From Cliona cf. orientalis (Eukaryota > Porifera > Demospongiae > Clionaida > Clionaidae), in NCBI GenBank assembly GCA_963930775.1, contig OZ005694.1, forward strand, positions 3,100,001-3,164,000: 64,000 nucleotides of DNA, given 5' to 3'. Shown piece after piece: positions 12,915 to 23,491 of this stretch. The notes beneath the pieces were generated by a model. It was not told the origin of the DNA. It made no database searches and worked only from the letters and a program-made list of their open reading frames with translations. Numbering within the stretch: position 1 is the stretch's first letter; the number at the start of each line of letters is the position of its first letter. Both the position numbers and the translations under genes were made by a program.

Positions 12915-13939
12915 TTGAATGCCATGATATAGAGCTGAGACAAGCAACAATCTGAAAATGAATATAAGTGATAAACTACTATCATTAAATTTTCTAAAAG
13001 TGAACACTAAGATAGAAGTAGCTTTAGTGAGTCATCCACCTCCTTAAAATCTTGAACGAAGTACCCAATAAATACCTGAACAGGCACTATTTCTTGACAG
13101 TGTGAGCGTGAAATTTCTATGCTCAAGTTCATCGTTGCCATCAATCCAGCGATTCATACTGAAATCTTGTGTAAGTAGTTGAATTTTATTGCCAGTATCT
13201 CGAACTAATGTTACAATAGATCCGATGTTCCATCCGTCATCTCCATTTGCAACAACGGACACCCTTGTAATTGTATGAAGAGTTATGCAGCTAGGAAGAC
13301 TGAACTCCCACAAATCACCCATATTTGATTGGAACTCTACTCCTGGCTGATCATATAGTGTCATCGTTAGCACACTTTCATTGTATTGAAGCTCAATATT
13401 GTGAAATATTGCTGTAGAAGCATACTCTAGATCAGACGTGAATGCCATTACATAGAGCTTCACTAAACAAGCATCTATAGTAATGAAATAATATTAAAAA
13501 TTATACTTATTCGAAAGTAGATTGCTTATACTTGATGAAGCTGCTCTCCTTTCCACCTGAATAATAATATTATTGTCCAGCATCTGTGTTTTCATTTCAT
13601 GTTGTTCATTCGAAGTACACTGTAGAAAGAATGAAGCAAAGATGATACACACCACGTCCAGCATCATCGTTTAGCCCAGTTGAGTTTGATCTTCAGTTTG
13701 ATGGGATAATATTATTATGCTTCATGCAAGTTATAGCTACTTATATCCTATTCCCTCCATGACTATCATAATATTAAATGCATGATTGCATTTGCAGTCA
13801 TTTGATGATGCTGAAAGGATGTCTGTGACTATAAATTCGGAACAGTGACTAGTAAGCAATGATTAGCTATAACAGTTCACACGCGTTTAACTTAGGTAGG
13901 TTGATTTCGGGAGTAAGCAAAATACAGCCTATAAGGTGT

Positions 13940-14009
13940 TTGCTGGATACATGTATCAGATATTCTATACAGATTTGCTGGATACATGTATCAGATATTC
14001 TATACAGAT
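13940..14009 (+). repeat. Perfect 35-bp tandem duplication
   Basis: Two identical adjacent 35-bp units begin TTGCTGGATACATG and end CTATACAGAT (13940-13974, 13975-14009). The rest of 13668-14400 shows nothing recognisable. Confidence 0.9.
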
Positions 14010-14399
14010 AATATCTCAGAAAGGCGCTAACAAGGCCCTGAATTTTCTCATGATTACCACATAGATTACATCATAATTTCACCATAATTACCTAATAATC
14101 ACCGAAAGTAAATTGCTACTGGGAATATACTATTAGTTGCACTAAGTTTCAACTTAGTATACAACTGAAATCTGAAGATAACATTCTTTAATGATATTAT
14201 TGTGACATTACATAACATGTACCATAATAAGTACATGATATTATGATTGTGATTTTGTGCAATGCTAATTAGCTCTCAGTGGCAACCATACTACATATCT
14301 TCTTTGCCATCCATGCCTATGTGGTGTTGGTATGCTAAACACCCTGATACATTCATTGTGTATGAAGCAGCTATTGGCTATAGCCTTCATTTTAAATTT

Positions 14400-14690
14400 G
14401 TGATAGAAAGTTAATTTTTGTGTGCCGCATGCCTAACAGGTGGTATAGTGAAAACACCAACCATATTTTGTGATCATTACACCTGAGCAGTCTTCTGTAG
14501 GTGTACGTAATGTGCTGGAAACACTAGTATTGACTTTCATTGTTAAATGAAATTACTGTATACATATGTACCTGTAACAGTACTGTGGTGGAAAACTAAC
14601 TATTTTGGGTGAAATTGCAAAGCATGCATGGCTCATGAGGTACCGGTAGTGAGATAAGCTAAGTATATGCACCTCTGAATAGAGCGTATA
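14400..14690 (+). repeat. Degenerate relatives of the 6300-7115 tandem repeat
   Basis: Words GGTGGTATAGTGAAAAC, GTGCTGGAAACACTA, CTGTGGTGGAAAAC and GCACCTCTGAATAG correspond to the monomers of the 6300-7115 array. The position about 0.7-1 kb upstream of receptor gene 2 mirrors that array upstream of receptor gene 1, so the repeat probably predates the gene duplication. Confidence 0.55.
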
Positions 14691-14884
14691 AAAATTAGAG
14701 TGTCTAAATAAAAATGTTTCTCAGGAATAACACAATATAAGCACAACAGTAATGAATGCACAGGAGTGCAAAACCCTCACCGCTACACGCATGCATGACT
14801 CATGCACATCATATAGATCTATAAATTATAGCTAGCATATCTCAGTGTGTATGCCTGCTCAATATAAGTTACATAGTTACTAGA

Positions 14885-14985
14885 GTGGTTTATTTGAATT
14901 GTACGCGAGAGGCGGGCATTTAAACCACGAGGCGAAGCCGAGTGGTTTAAATACACGCCTCGAGCGTACAATTCAAATAAATCAC
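14885..14985. repeat. About 100-bp nested palindrome
   Basis: The outer arms GTGGTTTATTTGAATTG / CAATTCAAATAAATCAC and inner arms GAGGCG..CATTTAAACCAC / GTGGTTTAAAT..CGCCTC pair around GAGGCGAAGCCGAG. It is probably a miniature DNA element. Confidence 0.65.
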
Positions 14986-15019
14986 GATAAGGCTATAATA
15001 TAGTCTAAGTGGCTTTGTA

Positions 15020-15660
15020 CTATGACCGCCAACCGTGGTATATGGAACTTTGGAAGTTATACCATGGCTCTATGCCCATAGTAAATACACGCGTTATCTG
15101 CCAGCGGTGGTATATTATGGCAGTTATACTGTGCTTTGCAAGTCAGTTGTCCAGTGGAAAGGGTAAATAGGCAGTGGCTCTCAAGTGCTTAATTCAGTTA
15201 CACTACAAGTCACAAAGGTTTTCAGTTTATATAGTGACAGAGACAGGTGCCATTCCCCCATCTTTCCTAGACAACTGACTTGCAAAGCACAGTACCATGG
15301 CTGTGGTTACTCCACAGTTTGCATAGTGGGCAGACAGTGGTTTACGTTGTATATACTACAGGCGGTGCCTTTGATCTTTACTCTAGTCATAGTACAAGGG
15401 GTATTGAACTACTATGTATCTAGTTCAATACTATGATACATACCCTGAACCTGAGGTACTCCAGTTTTCTTCAGAGTCAATGCATGATATAGGCTAGGGG
15501 GAAGGCACCTGCCTATGTCGCTATAATAACTGAAAGCCTCTGTGACTACTTAAAACTCAATTATGCACTTGAGAGCCACTGCCTGTTTACACTGTCACTG
15601 CATTGACAACCAGCAAGGCACAGAATGGCAACCACAGCTGCACACTATTATACCACTGGG
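15020..15660. repeat. Interleaved inverted repeats, probable composite MITE
   Basis: Several pairs of reverse-complement words are nested: TGCTTTGCAAGTCAGTTGTC with its complement near 15270-15292; GGCAGTGGCTCTCAAGTGC (about 15171) with its complement near 15560-15583; and CAGGTGCCATTCCCCC with GGGGGAAGGCACCTG. A related short hairpin (AACCCTC..GAGGGTT) and a GGAC microsatellite follow at 15740-15810. No coding region is supported here or up to the start of unit A. A 22-C tract lies at 16034-16055. Confidence 0.5.
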
Positions 15661-16255
15661 CAGGACTTAACGTGACCACTCTTCCTTGATGCCTGGTAAT
15701 CCTCAGATGCGTACTTTCTCTCAGACGACCCTTACCATACGGACGGACGGACGGACAAAAATCGCCAAACGATTGCAGTAACCCTCCGCCTACGCTTTGC
15801 GGCGAGGGTTAATTATCTCTGAACAACTATTGATACACGTTACAGTGGTGTCAGGAGTGGGATAGCATTATGTCGGATGACGATATCGTACAGCTGTTGT
15901 TTCTCATTGCATCCTACGTGAGTCACGCACGTGCACACAATACGCTGATGACCTTTACCCAATTCGGTAAAATTGGAGTACTGTCACGCTGTCAACGGTC
16001 CCCCCGGACTGTCCACTGCGCCATATTTGGTCTCCCCCCCCCCCCCCCCCCCCCCAGGACAAACCCTGCCATACAGACCCTGGAGTTTAACACAGATTCA
16101 TCCTCTAATGTACACTGGTAAGGGTAAGGTTCACCCCCATCCCTGGACTTATGCTGATACATTCGCCTTACACACGCTTTGTCAAGAAAGCTGGCTTCCT
16201 AACCGATTTAAAGGTAGTTAAAGGAAGTAAGCTCCATAAAAAGCAACACTTGTAC

Positions 16256-16938
16256 AGTGCTTCAAGGCAAGAGAGCAAATTTTTTGAAATTCTATTTTTT
16301 GAGGTTAAATGAGCTCCACTGTGCTCAATAACATCTACAGATATCATAAAAATCACTTTTATCATCTTTTTGCACAACTCATTATCCCCATATATAGCTA
16401 ATAGAGAAGCCGCACAAGTCAGTTTTTGAGCCATTTTTCACAAATCTTGGACAAAAGTGGCAATATCTCAAGAGTACTTTGGAGTTGAATCTTCAAATTT
16501 GGGAATCTGAAACTCTAATACAAGTACATTGAGAGGCTCAAGTGGATTTCTTAACTCAAAGTATTTTTCAAATAAAATGCCAAAAGTTTTTGACACTCTG
16601 AAATGACATTTTTAATGATATCCGACAAACCATACTTCCGTTAGCCTTCAAACTTGTGTCCAAGTAACTTCATATGGTGCCACATCAGAGGAAAAAGTGC
16701 AGTTTCTTAACTCAAAATAATAAGCTTTTTCTATGCCAAAACTATTTCTCAAAGTGGAATCGCTTGTGAAGCCATTGAAGCGAAACTAATCAAAATTACA
16801 TCCCATAAATCCAGCTGTAAATTTCAATATGGATATAGAAAGTGTAAACCAGATTTCATTTGATAATATCAAACAGAACCATCTTTACGACCATTTAAGC
16901 TCAAAATCAAAAAATTTGTTCTCTTGCCTTGAAGCACT
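16256..16938. mobile_element. 683-bp non-autonomous DNA transposon with 4-bp target duplication
   Basis: The terminal inverted repeats are about 32 bp with one mismatch, starting AGTGCTTCAAGGCAAGAG. The flanks are direct GTAC copies (16252-16255 and 16939-16942). Unit C has the intact empty site with a single GTAC at 37281-37284, which proves insertion (or precise excision) after duplication. There is no transposase. Four-base duplications occur in several superfamilies, so I do not assign one. Confidence 0.88.
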
Positions 16939-17480
16939 GTACGTGTTTTGGACCGCTGGCTTAACGACTGTCTACACAGAGCCCTTCGGTCTTCTAAATC
17001 ACGTAGAAACCTCCTAAACAGTGTCTAACTATTATTTAGATCCTACTTGTAACAAATACAGTGATCTGATTGGTTGAACTGCAGTATCTATCTTTCATAA
17101 AAAACCTTGTAAGCTCCATAAAAAACCTGGTAAATTTTGTTTGCCTATGGCTAGTTTGTTGCTAGGCAGTTGTTTATATACAAAGCTGTTGAGCATTGTT
17201 GCTAGGATCTAATTATAGTCATGTGTTCACAGCTCAAGAAAAACATGGTAAATTATCAATGGATACTCAATATACATACAGATTGGAGATTTTTACACAA
17301 AAGCCTCAATCCCATCAATGAGAAAACCTCCTGAACAAAGTTTAATAATTTCGTCATAATTAATTTTCATCATACGTTACACTGTAATTACCTCATAACT
17401 ACAGAAAAGTAGAAAGAATTTTGGGGATGCATAGGTACTAAGATATCGAGGTTCTTGGTTGGGTAATAGATACTAATTCG

Positions 17481-17578
17481 CATAGCAAGTACGCTCGTTC
17501 TTGTTACACCAACATTGGCAGAATAGAATATTCTATTCTGCCAATGTTGGTGTAACAAGAATGAGTGTACTTGCTATG
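17481..17578. repeat. 98-bp near-perfect palindrome (unit A)
   Basis: Each arm is 48 bp around a central TA. The inner 29 bp pair perfectly and only two mismatches occur outside them (CATAGCAAGTAC ... GTACTTGCTATG). It is present identically in unit C (37823-37920) and collapsed to one arm in unit B (around 23733-23791). Confidence 0.93.
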
Positions 17579-18309
17579 GAATTAGGATGCAAAGGTAAAC
17601 AGTCATAGTGGGGTCTTGTTTGTCAATTACGGGATTCAGGTAAAAACAATTATGGTAATAAATTGTAAGTGAAAAGGTACTGTGTCAGCAATGTACCATG
17701 AAGGACCACGCCAAGCTGCCACGGCAGTATCCTTTTCAGCCACCATAATATTATAGAACAATCATTCGCTACAAGTTTGAAAATAATTTCAGCATCAATG
17801 GGACTCTACAAGCAAAATCCATCAAAACACTTCCGTATCATTACTGAAACCCCAAATGTGACATATATGTAGTGCTTTTGCACAGTCATAATCTTAACGA
17901 GTCCTGTTAGGTCCATTTTAATCGTGGGATTGCACATAAAAAATCCATTAACAAGCTTCCCCGACATTAGAAGCAATTTTATTGTGATAGTTGGAATGGC
18001 TATAGTGTACTATGTGATAAGTCAGCTAAATTGAAGCCTGCATGTACTTTAACAAAATTGGCTGTCGGTAAAATGAAATATGTGCCATTGTGAAGTTAAC
18101 TTGCATGTTAGATGATGGAATTCTACAAGCTTAACTAGCTTCTATCACCCTATATGGCTACTGCAACTACAGTTGCTTATGTTACATAATCAGTCACTTA
18201 GCTTAATGCAGTCTGACAATCAGTGTTGAGGTACCTAAAAGCTGCAGTGGCAGTTAAACATTCTATGTCAATGTCGACAACCTTCTCATAATGCAATGGT
18301 CCAAGTCTC

Positions 18310-18317
18310 TATAAAAG
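18310..18317 (+). promoter_or_regulatory. TATA box of secreted-protein gene, copy A
   Basis: TATAAAAG lies 99 bp upstream of the ATG at 18409, in sequence conserved in all three units (24531-24538, 38678-38685). It implies transcription starting roughly 30 bp downstream and a 5' leader of about 65-70 nt. Confidence 0.6.
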
Positions 18318-18408
18318 AAAGTGCTACTTGATTGTAGTTAACCACTGATTTCAAAGTACCATTCAATTTCAAGAGAAGACAACATTAAACTGCTCATCGC
18401 TCTCAAGA

Positions 18409-19446
18409 ATGAAAGCATTCGTGTTCATAGTGGCTGCTGGACTCCTAGCATCAGTAGGAGCCTGGCCTAAGGCTGACAACTATTATGGAGGTAAACTGCA
18501 GGGCTACTTGAACAAGATAGCCGAGATCGAAAAAGGTAAAACACAGTTATTATGTAGTTGATATATATGTCTGCAAGATCATATTCATAGTCTTGTTTGC
18601 ATGCTTACCCTTCTTGCAGAGATGAACAGTGAAGTGATTATCGAAGAAAATGGTGAGCAAAATCAAGCGGTAGACACACAAAATTAGACTGTTATCCACA
18701 TCTGTGGTAGTTTTCTAACCACAATCCTTGTTTACTTGGTAGTAGCTAAATCAATCAGAGCCTAATGCAAGAAAGCTCCTCTTCCATGCATTCATCGCCT
18801 TCATTAGCTACAACCAGAATCTTAATCCACATGTAAGAATTAAAATATTGTTCCCACAATCATTCATCATTCAGAATCACGGGGCTTAAAACTCATCTAT
18901 TCAATTGACCTCACTGATTTTTCACAAAAATGTCCTGCCAATCTATTGGAGGCAACAATGCAATCAGCACAAGCATGTAGACGGGCTGCAGACTTCAATC
19001 CACCAGATTGTGACTCAGTTATCATTGCTACCAATGGAGTTTCATACTCCAAAGTAGTTGGAGGAATAAGAGGATACCGCACCCAAACTACTGATGGTTT
19101 TTCTACTGGTAGTGGCATAGAAGGACACTACATGGATGGTATCAGTATTACATACAGCCAGAATCCAAGGAAGCACGTTTGGTCATTTGCATCTGCGGGT
19201 CAACCAGAGTCATCTCAGCACCCCTGCCCAGATTTTGGTGGTGCTGCTCCACCAAGTTTTGTTGGTGAAGACTATTTTTGTGCATCTGGTGATGAGCCGG
19301 AATTTACCAGTGATGGAGAAAATCCCCTACTTTTCTGTAAGGATCTTGGTGAGTCTACAACGGCAGACTTGGAGCTGCGACTCTGCACTTCAACTAAGAC
19401 GAATGAAATGATTGGATTTGATAAAATCTATATCTACATTCAATGA
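18409..19446 (+). CDS. Secreted protein of an unnamed sponge/cnidarian-type family, copy A
   Basis: Exons 18409-18535, 18620-18652 (only 33 nt) and 18875-19446 encode 243 residues. The ATG opens a clear signal peptide (MKAFVFIVAAGLLASVGA) with predicted cleavage before WP. The mature protein contains IDLTD..QKCP, then ACRR, DCDSV, TNGVSYSKVVGGIRGY, YMDGISITY, RKHVWSFA, the segment FVGEDYFCASG, and the end LELRLCTS. Seven cysteines are visible. From memory, proteins with the motifs FS.NG..YS.V.GRI.GYQ, Y.DGVS.T and R.HIWTFA are abundant, secreted and uncharacterised in sponges and cnidarians. The function is unknown; extracellular binding is a guess. A near-identical copy C and a diverged copy B follow in tandem. 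Confidence 0.85.
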
Positions 19447-19828
19447 ATGAACACAGTATTGTAATGGACATGATTAAACTGTAATGGTGTGAAAATTAAG
19501 ATTTATTTAGGTTAGGTCAATTTTTCTTTACAAATTTTCTTGATACATTATTTTTCTATACACACCATTAAAATAGTGGAAAAGTAGTAAAGAATAATTA
19601 TAATATAACTATATAGCTCAGTAGCAACTGTAATAATGATTATAATATTATAATTAGCTAATTCCAATAAGGTTCTGATTACTAGCTGTACCTGGCATGG
19701 GGTCCCATATTTGTAACAGGTATAATATTGTATACAGTAATAATTATAGTCTGGTCAAAACTGGGAGATGGGTGGACAATCATAATAATATTAATACAAA
19801 AGTGGGACACTGTTAATTATCCTTATAC

Positions 19829-19962
19829 CTTCACCACCTCTAAGATTGCCAGCAAGTACATAGCTATCCAGAATTACATGTGCACTGATATGATCCAGGT
19901 GTATTAATACATCCATGAACACATCCTTCACTCCTTATCATAATAATATACATTCATTGATA
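19829..19962 (-). pseudogene. Relic EGF exon, unit A
   Basis: On the minus strand it matches the second EGF exon of receptor gene 2 (9952-9830) and its intron flank (9713-9810), with small indels that break the frame. There is no transmembrane or other EGF exon nearby. It marks the origin of the triplicated unit from the receptor gene 2 neighbourhood. Confidence 0.75.
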
Positions 19963-21614
19963 TAATTTAAAAGCATTATTGCCACTGCAAAAGTGCAGCT
20001 ATAGTATATATACCAAAACCCAAACCCCTCGTCAACAACCAATTACCGAAATCCAAACCCCCGCTACTAGTCTCACTTGCTGTGTATTGCTCAGTAATAG
20101 CTTGTTCTATATTGCTACCTATAGATCCCGTGAGTTATGCCGGCTCTTTAAGCCTTATTTTTGAGTGCCGGTGCCGGCACTTTAGCCACTGCGAATAATA
20201 GCTAAATCTTCTCTCTTCTTCACTTGCTCAACAAAATAAATATTAGCAGATCCTAATGAATTTCCAGTATAATATACACTGTGAGGAAATCCTCTAAACT
20301 TGAATTCCTCACCAACATTTCGAGCTATGCAGTACCTAGTAGCTAGCCTTTGGGTGTGGCTTCATTGGTTCTGACGATCCCCAGACTCCCTCGGCATCAC
20401 TAATTATAATACAATTGTGAAATTGTGGCGCTTCTCTTCAGTTACATCTGACAAATGTGAGCTTCTTGCAAGTTGCATGGGTACAGCACTCAAACTAGCT
20501 CCACTTAAACTACACACAGACAGTCTGACTAGAACTTAGAGCTACAATTAACTTCTCTACTAAGTTGAGGAGATTGGTGTAGGATATTGGCAATGGCAAC
20601 TTCATCATAGATGGAGGAAGATATGAGGAGTAAGTTAGCATGCATGTACAGATCTACAGTCCATAAAGCTACCCTTAATTTCAATCATTCATTCTTCTGT
20701 TTAGATATTAAATCATGTGACCAGGGTTTTGCCTGACTTACTCAAGCTACCGGAATCAAACAACAGTTGCAGTCATAGTATTGATAGCATGAGTTTGGAT
20801 GGCTTCAGTGGCTCTGGAAGGGGGGACACTGTCCCTATTTCAGGCTAGTTGGGGGGGGGGGGGGGGGGGATGTGCCCCTGGTACCCCCGCTGCTTCTGCC
20901 ACCTATATAATATGTTCATACACTTAATTTAAGTTAACTGATCCTGCACCCAGGTCCCTTCTAAAGATGAGCCTCATGTCACAGTTTGAAATTTCTAAGC
21001 CAGATACTATGTGCATAGGCGGCAGAACCAGGGGGGCACCAGGGGCACACGTACGTGCCCTCCCTTGCATGACAGTCCTTCAATAGATCCCTATTGTGGT
21101 AGACATGTGATATACCCACTGTGCCCCCCCCCCCCCCACCCCCCAGTCACAGCCGTCTTCCTCCACCACTGATGTGCATGATCTAGCTGTACAAGTGGCT
21201 GGCTACACACCACTTAGGCTTCACTACAGTACTCAGTTACATCATAGCTACACTTGAATCTGTCCCACTACACATAGTGCACAATCTAAACTATCTACAC
21301 TAGTATCAATAAACAATACAGTGATCGAGTTCCTGTGGTTACTCATGTGCTTTCCCTTCAATGAAACCTGAATTTGCCAACATAACAGTGCCTCCAAGCT
21401 GCTCTCCTGTCTTTCAGTATAAATCTACCCATTTTTCAGTATTTTGCATGCACTTTCAGTATTTTTCAGTATTTTACAAAGAGCTCCATGTATGTACTAA
21501 ATTCTCCCAGTTTTCAGTATTTTTAAAATTTTTACGGTCAGAATTCAGTATAGATCTGTATACTTGGAGGCACTGACATAAGCTGCTAAGTTTGCCACTG
21601 AAAAGCGGAGAAGA
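19963..21614. other. Upstream region of kinase gene, unit A
   Basis: No supported gene. It contains a G tract (20851-20869) and a 61-codon frame at 19979-20164 repeated unchanged in B and C but without other support. On the minus strand, about 20190-20320, a frame reading GEEFKFRGFPHSVYYTG looks exon-like but changes frame at its 3' end in unit C. The same region is 26404-27924 in B and 40563-42089 in C. Confidence 0.4.
21017..21179. repeat. Insert private to unit A
   Basis: These 163 bp lie between two copies of GTGCAT (21011-21016, 21174-21179). Units B and C have one GTGCAT there. It starts with AGGCGGCAGAACCAGG and holds a C tract. It resembles the sequence around the nearby G tract (20850-20910) in reverse orientation, so it is probably a short dispersed element. 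Confidence 0.6.
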
Positions 21615-22211
21615 ATGGATAGAAATCTAAGTTTTGATCAACTGGAAGCTTATAAATTAAAAGATGTTCAAGTAACGGATCGAGAGCTGGGACATGGCTC
21701 CTATGCTACTGTACTAGAACTAGACTACATGGGACTGAAGTGTGCTGGCAAGAAGATCCATGATGAACTATTAAAGCAGGATCTTACTACATATGGCATG
21801 CTCAGGTTTAAAGAAGAATGTCATCTACTTAGTCAAGTACGACATCCCAACATCGTCCAATTTCTGGGAGTCTATTTCCAGCAAGGAGTGCGAGCACCTA
21901 TCCTAGTCATGGAGTTTCTCCCCACTAACCTCACCTCCTGCATTGAGCGATATGGCATTCTCCCAAACGAGATCAGCTACTCCATTCTTCATGATGTGGC
22001 TCTAGGCCTGTGCTACCTCCATAGCCAAACTCCCCCCATCATTCATCGAGATCTCTCTTCTAATAATGTCCTCCTCACCCCCAACATGACAGCCAAGATC
22101 TCTGATCTGGGTGTGGCCAGGATTCTCAATTTAATCCCTCTACAGGTGAATCCCATGACACAGACTCCTGGTACACCTCATGATGATACCAAATCCATTG
22201 TACGACATAAG
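21615..22211 (+). pseudogene. Truncated kinase gene, unit A
   Basis: The first 189 codons are nearly identical to the kinase at 42090. They include the glycine loop GHGSYATV, the lysine in AGKK, HRDLSSNN and DLG. A net 17-nt deletion then removes the FMPPEV part of the activation segment and shifts the frame. Homology ends at 22211, so the kinase C-lobe, coiled coil and Kelch exon are absent. Any product would be a dead fragment of 199 residues. Confidence 0.88.
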
Positions 22212-23491
22212 TGATCCCCACCCACCATTGATTTTTAATCATTGATAGAGAGTTTCGTGCTCACCCCGGGTAGTGCAGCTTCTGCCGGCAGGATTGCTCA
22301 AGGGCTACAGCCCCGCTCCTAATCCAGAAGACCCCATCCACATCGTCTACGAGTGATGTCACTCCAGAAGATCGACGATTGAACTTTGACCCCACAAGCC
22401 ATCCTCCTGAACTGCAACGCTATCAAGCCACACCCACAAACGCTTTCTAGCTAGGTATATAAATTCATGCATTTTGCCTATTATTGCACATTAATTTTTT
22501 GCTCCTGCTGAGGAAGGCTACGGCCGAAACCGGTCCGGGAGCCAAATGAATGATTTTATTAATGATGATAATAATATCTCTGAACCGGTCTAAGCGCAAG
22601 CCGCAACTGGAGAGGCAGCCCCACCCCTCCGAAATCGAAGACAACCCTGAGCTGATCTACCCTCAACCAGAACCTAGTGAGAGCACATCGCAACCACTGT
22701 CGCTAGTCCTACAGCCAAGCCAGAGCAGCATAGGGACATCCGGAACCAAGCTACCCCAACCAAGAAGACTGGATGATTAACCAAACCCCACAACCCCCGA
22801 TACAATATCATAATATTATCAACCAAACTTCAGTAAATCAAACAATCATGAATCTAAACATGCCAAAAACACAACAAAACTTAGTCACACACATTTCTTA
22901 TCCAAATGTCCAAAAACTAAATGAAATTCCAAGGAGATCTCCGTCTATCAATTCTTATCCAAGCCACATTTGCCCTCACCTGAAGGGAAAACAAAATACC
23001 AATAAACATACATTATCCTGACACACTGAAATCTATTGATCCCCAGAAGTAATACTATGCATCGAACTATCGAAATCTATCAACCCCTATCCTAAAACTT
23101 AGCTATTCATACTGAATTGCCGAAACCAAAACCAAACCGGATCCCTCATAGAAATAAAATTAAACTGATTTTATCATACATCAAAACCAGATAACAAAAA
23201 GCTATCGTACTAAACAGATAACCAAACCTGAGGGCCATACCTAAACATATCACCAGAATCACCATTGACCCCTAGCCATGCTTGATCGTGCAACTACACC
23301 TAGCCACGCCATCATAGATGTCATATACACAAACAAAAACTAATAACAAAACCACACTCACCCCAATCCAGAGGAATGGTGCCGAGAGGAGCCAACAGTT
23401 GATCCAACACAGCTTTCTCAATCAGGACCTTGGACGCCCAGACAGGTGCCTCTGCACGAGTGATCCCCACCCACCACTGATTTTTAATCAA
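22212..23491. mobile_element. Unclassified insert between units A and B with short terminal direct repeats
   Basis: It is bounded by two copies of a 30-bp repeat beginning TGATCCCCACCCACCA (22212-22242, 23461-23491). The left 550 bp is GC-richer and contains CTGAGGAAGGC..GGCCGAAACC. A short Pro/Gln/Ser-rich frame lies at 22550-22780. From about 22785 to 23350 the plus strand is strongly A/C-rich and G-poor. No recognisable domain is present. It sits exactly at the junction where unit A breaks off and unit B begins, so it may mark the recombination or insertion event. Confidence 0.4.

Larger units (their letters stand above)
8662..13667 (-). pseudogene. Receptor-like protein 2 (paralogue of the 88-5228 gene), interrupted by a LINE
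   Basis: Exons on the minus strand: 13667-13532 (signal peptide, VVCIIFASFFLQC), 13474-13076 (first PLAT), 12951-12915 plus 10790-10431 (second PLAT, split by a LINE), 10147-10025, 9952-9830, 9578-9429 (one EGF each) and 8897-8662. The last exon carries a membrane helix (VVIVVATVVVIAVVTL), a cysteine-rich junction and a tail of about 50 residues with two tyrosines. All visible junctions keep phase 1 and match the paralogue. The insertion falls a few codons into the second PLAT exon and removes about a dozen bases relative to the paralogue. A normal transcript therefore cannot make the full protein unless that exon is skipped; its phases 1-1 would keep the frame. It may instead be a polymorphic disrupted allele. 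Confidence 0.75.
16086..22211 (+). repeat. Segmental duplication unit A
   Basis: It is collinear with 37121 onward (unit C), beginning at TTTAACACAGATTCATCC, and from about 17240 also with unit B (23490 onward). It contains the secreted-protein gene, the EGF relic and the first 199 codons' worth of the kinase gene, then stops abruptly at 22211. By eye the units look nearly identical. Differences include a private transposon (16256-16938), a private 163-bp insert (21017-21179) and loss of about 215 bp near 19753 that B and C keep. Confidence 0.9.

Noticed and set aside
19979-20164. 61-codon frame present unchanged in A, B and C
   Set aside because: Identity reflects the recent duplication only; no domain, signal or splice context.
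20190-20320. Minus-strand exon-like frame (GEEFKFRGFPHSVYYTG ... VEQVKKRED)
   Set aside because: It reads like protein, but a 4-bp difference in unit C changes its end, and no partner exons with matching phases were found. Kept only as a possibility.
22500-22545. Hammerhead ribozyme
   Set aside because: The CTGAGGA and GAAAC boxes are present, but an extra base precedes stem II and the flanking sequence does not form stems I and III as required. Mentioned only as a weak resemblance.
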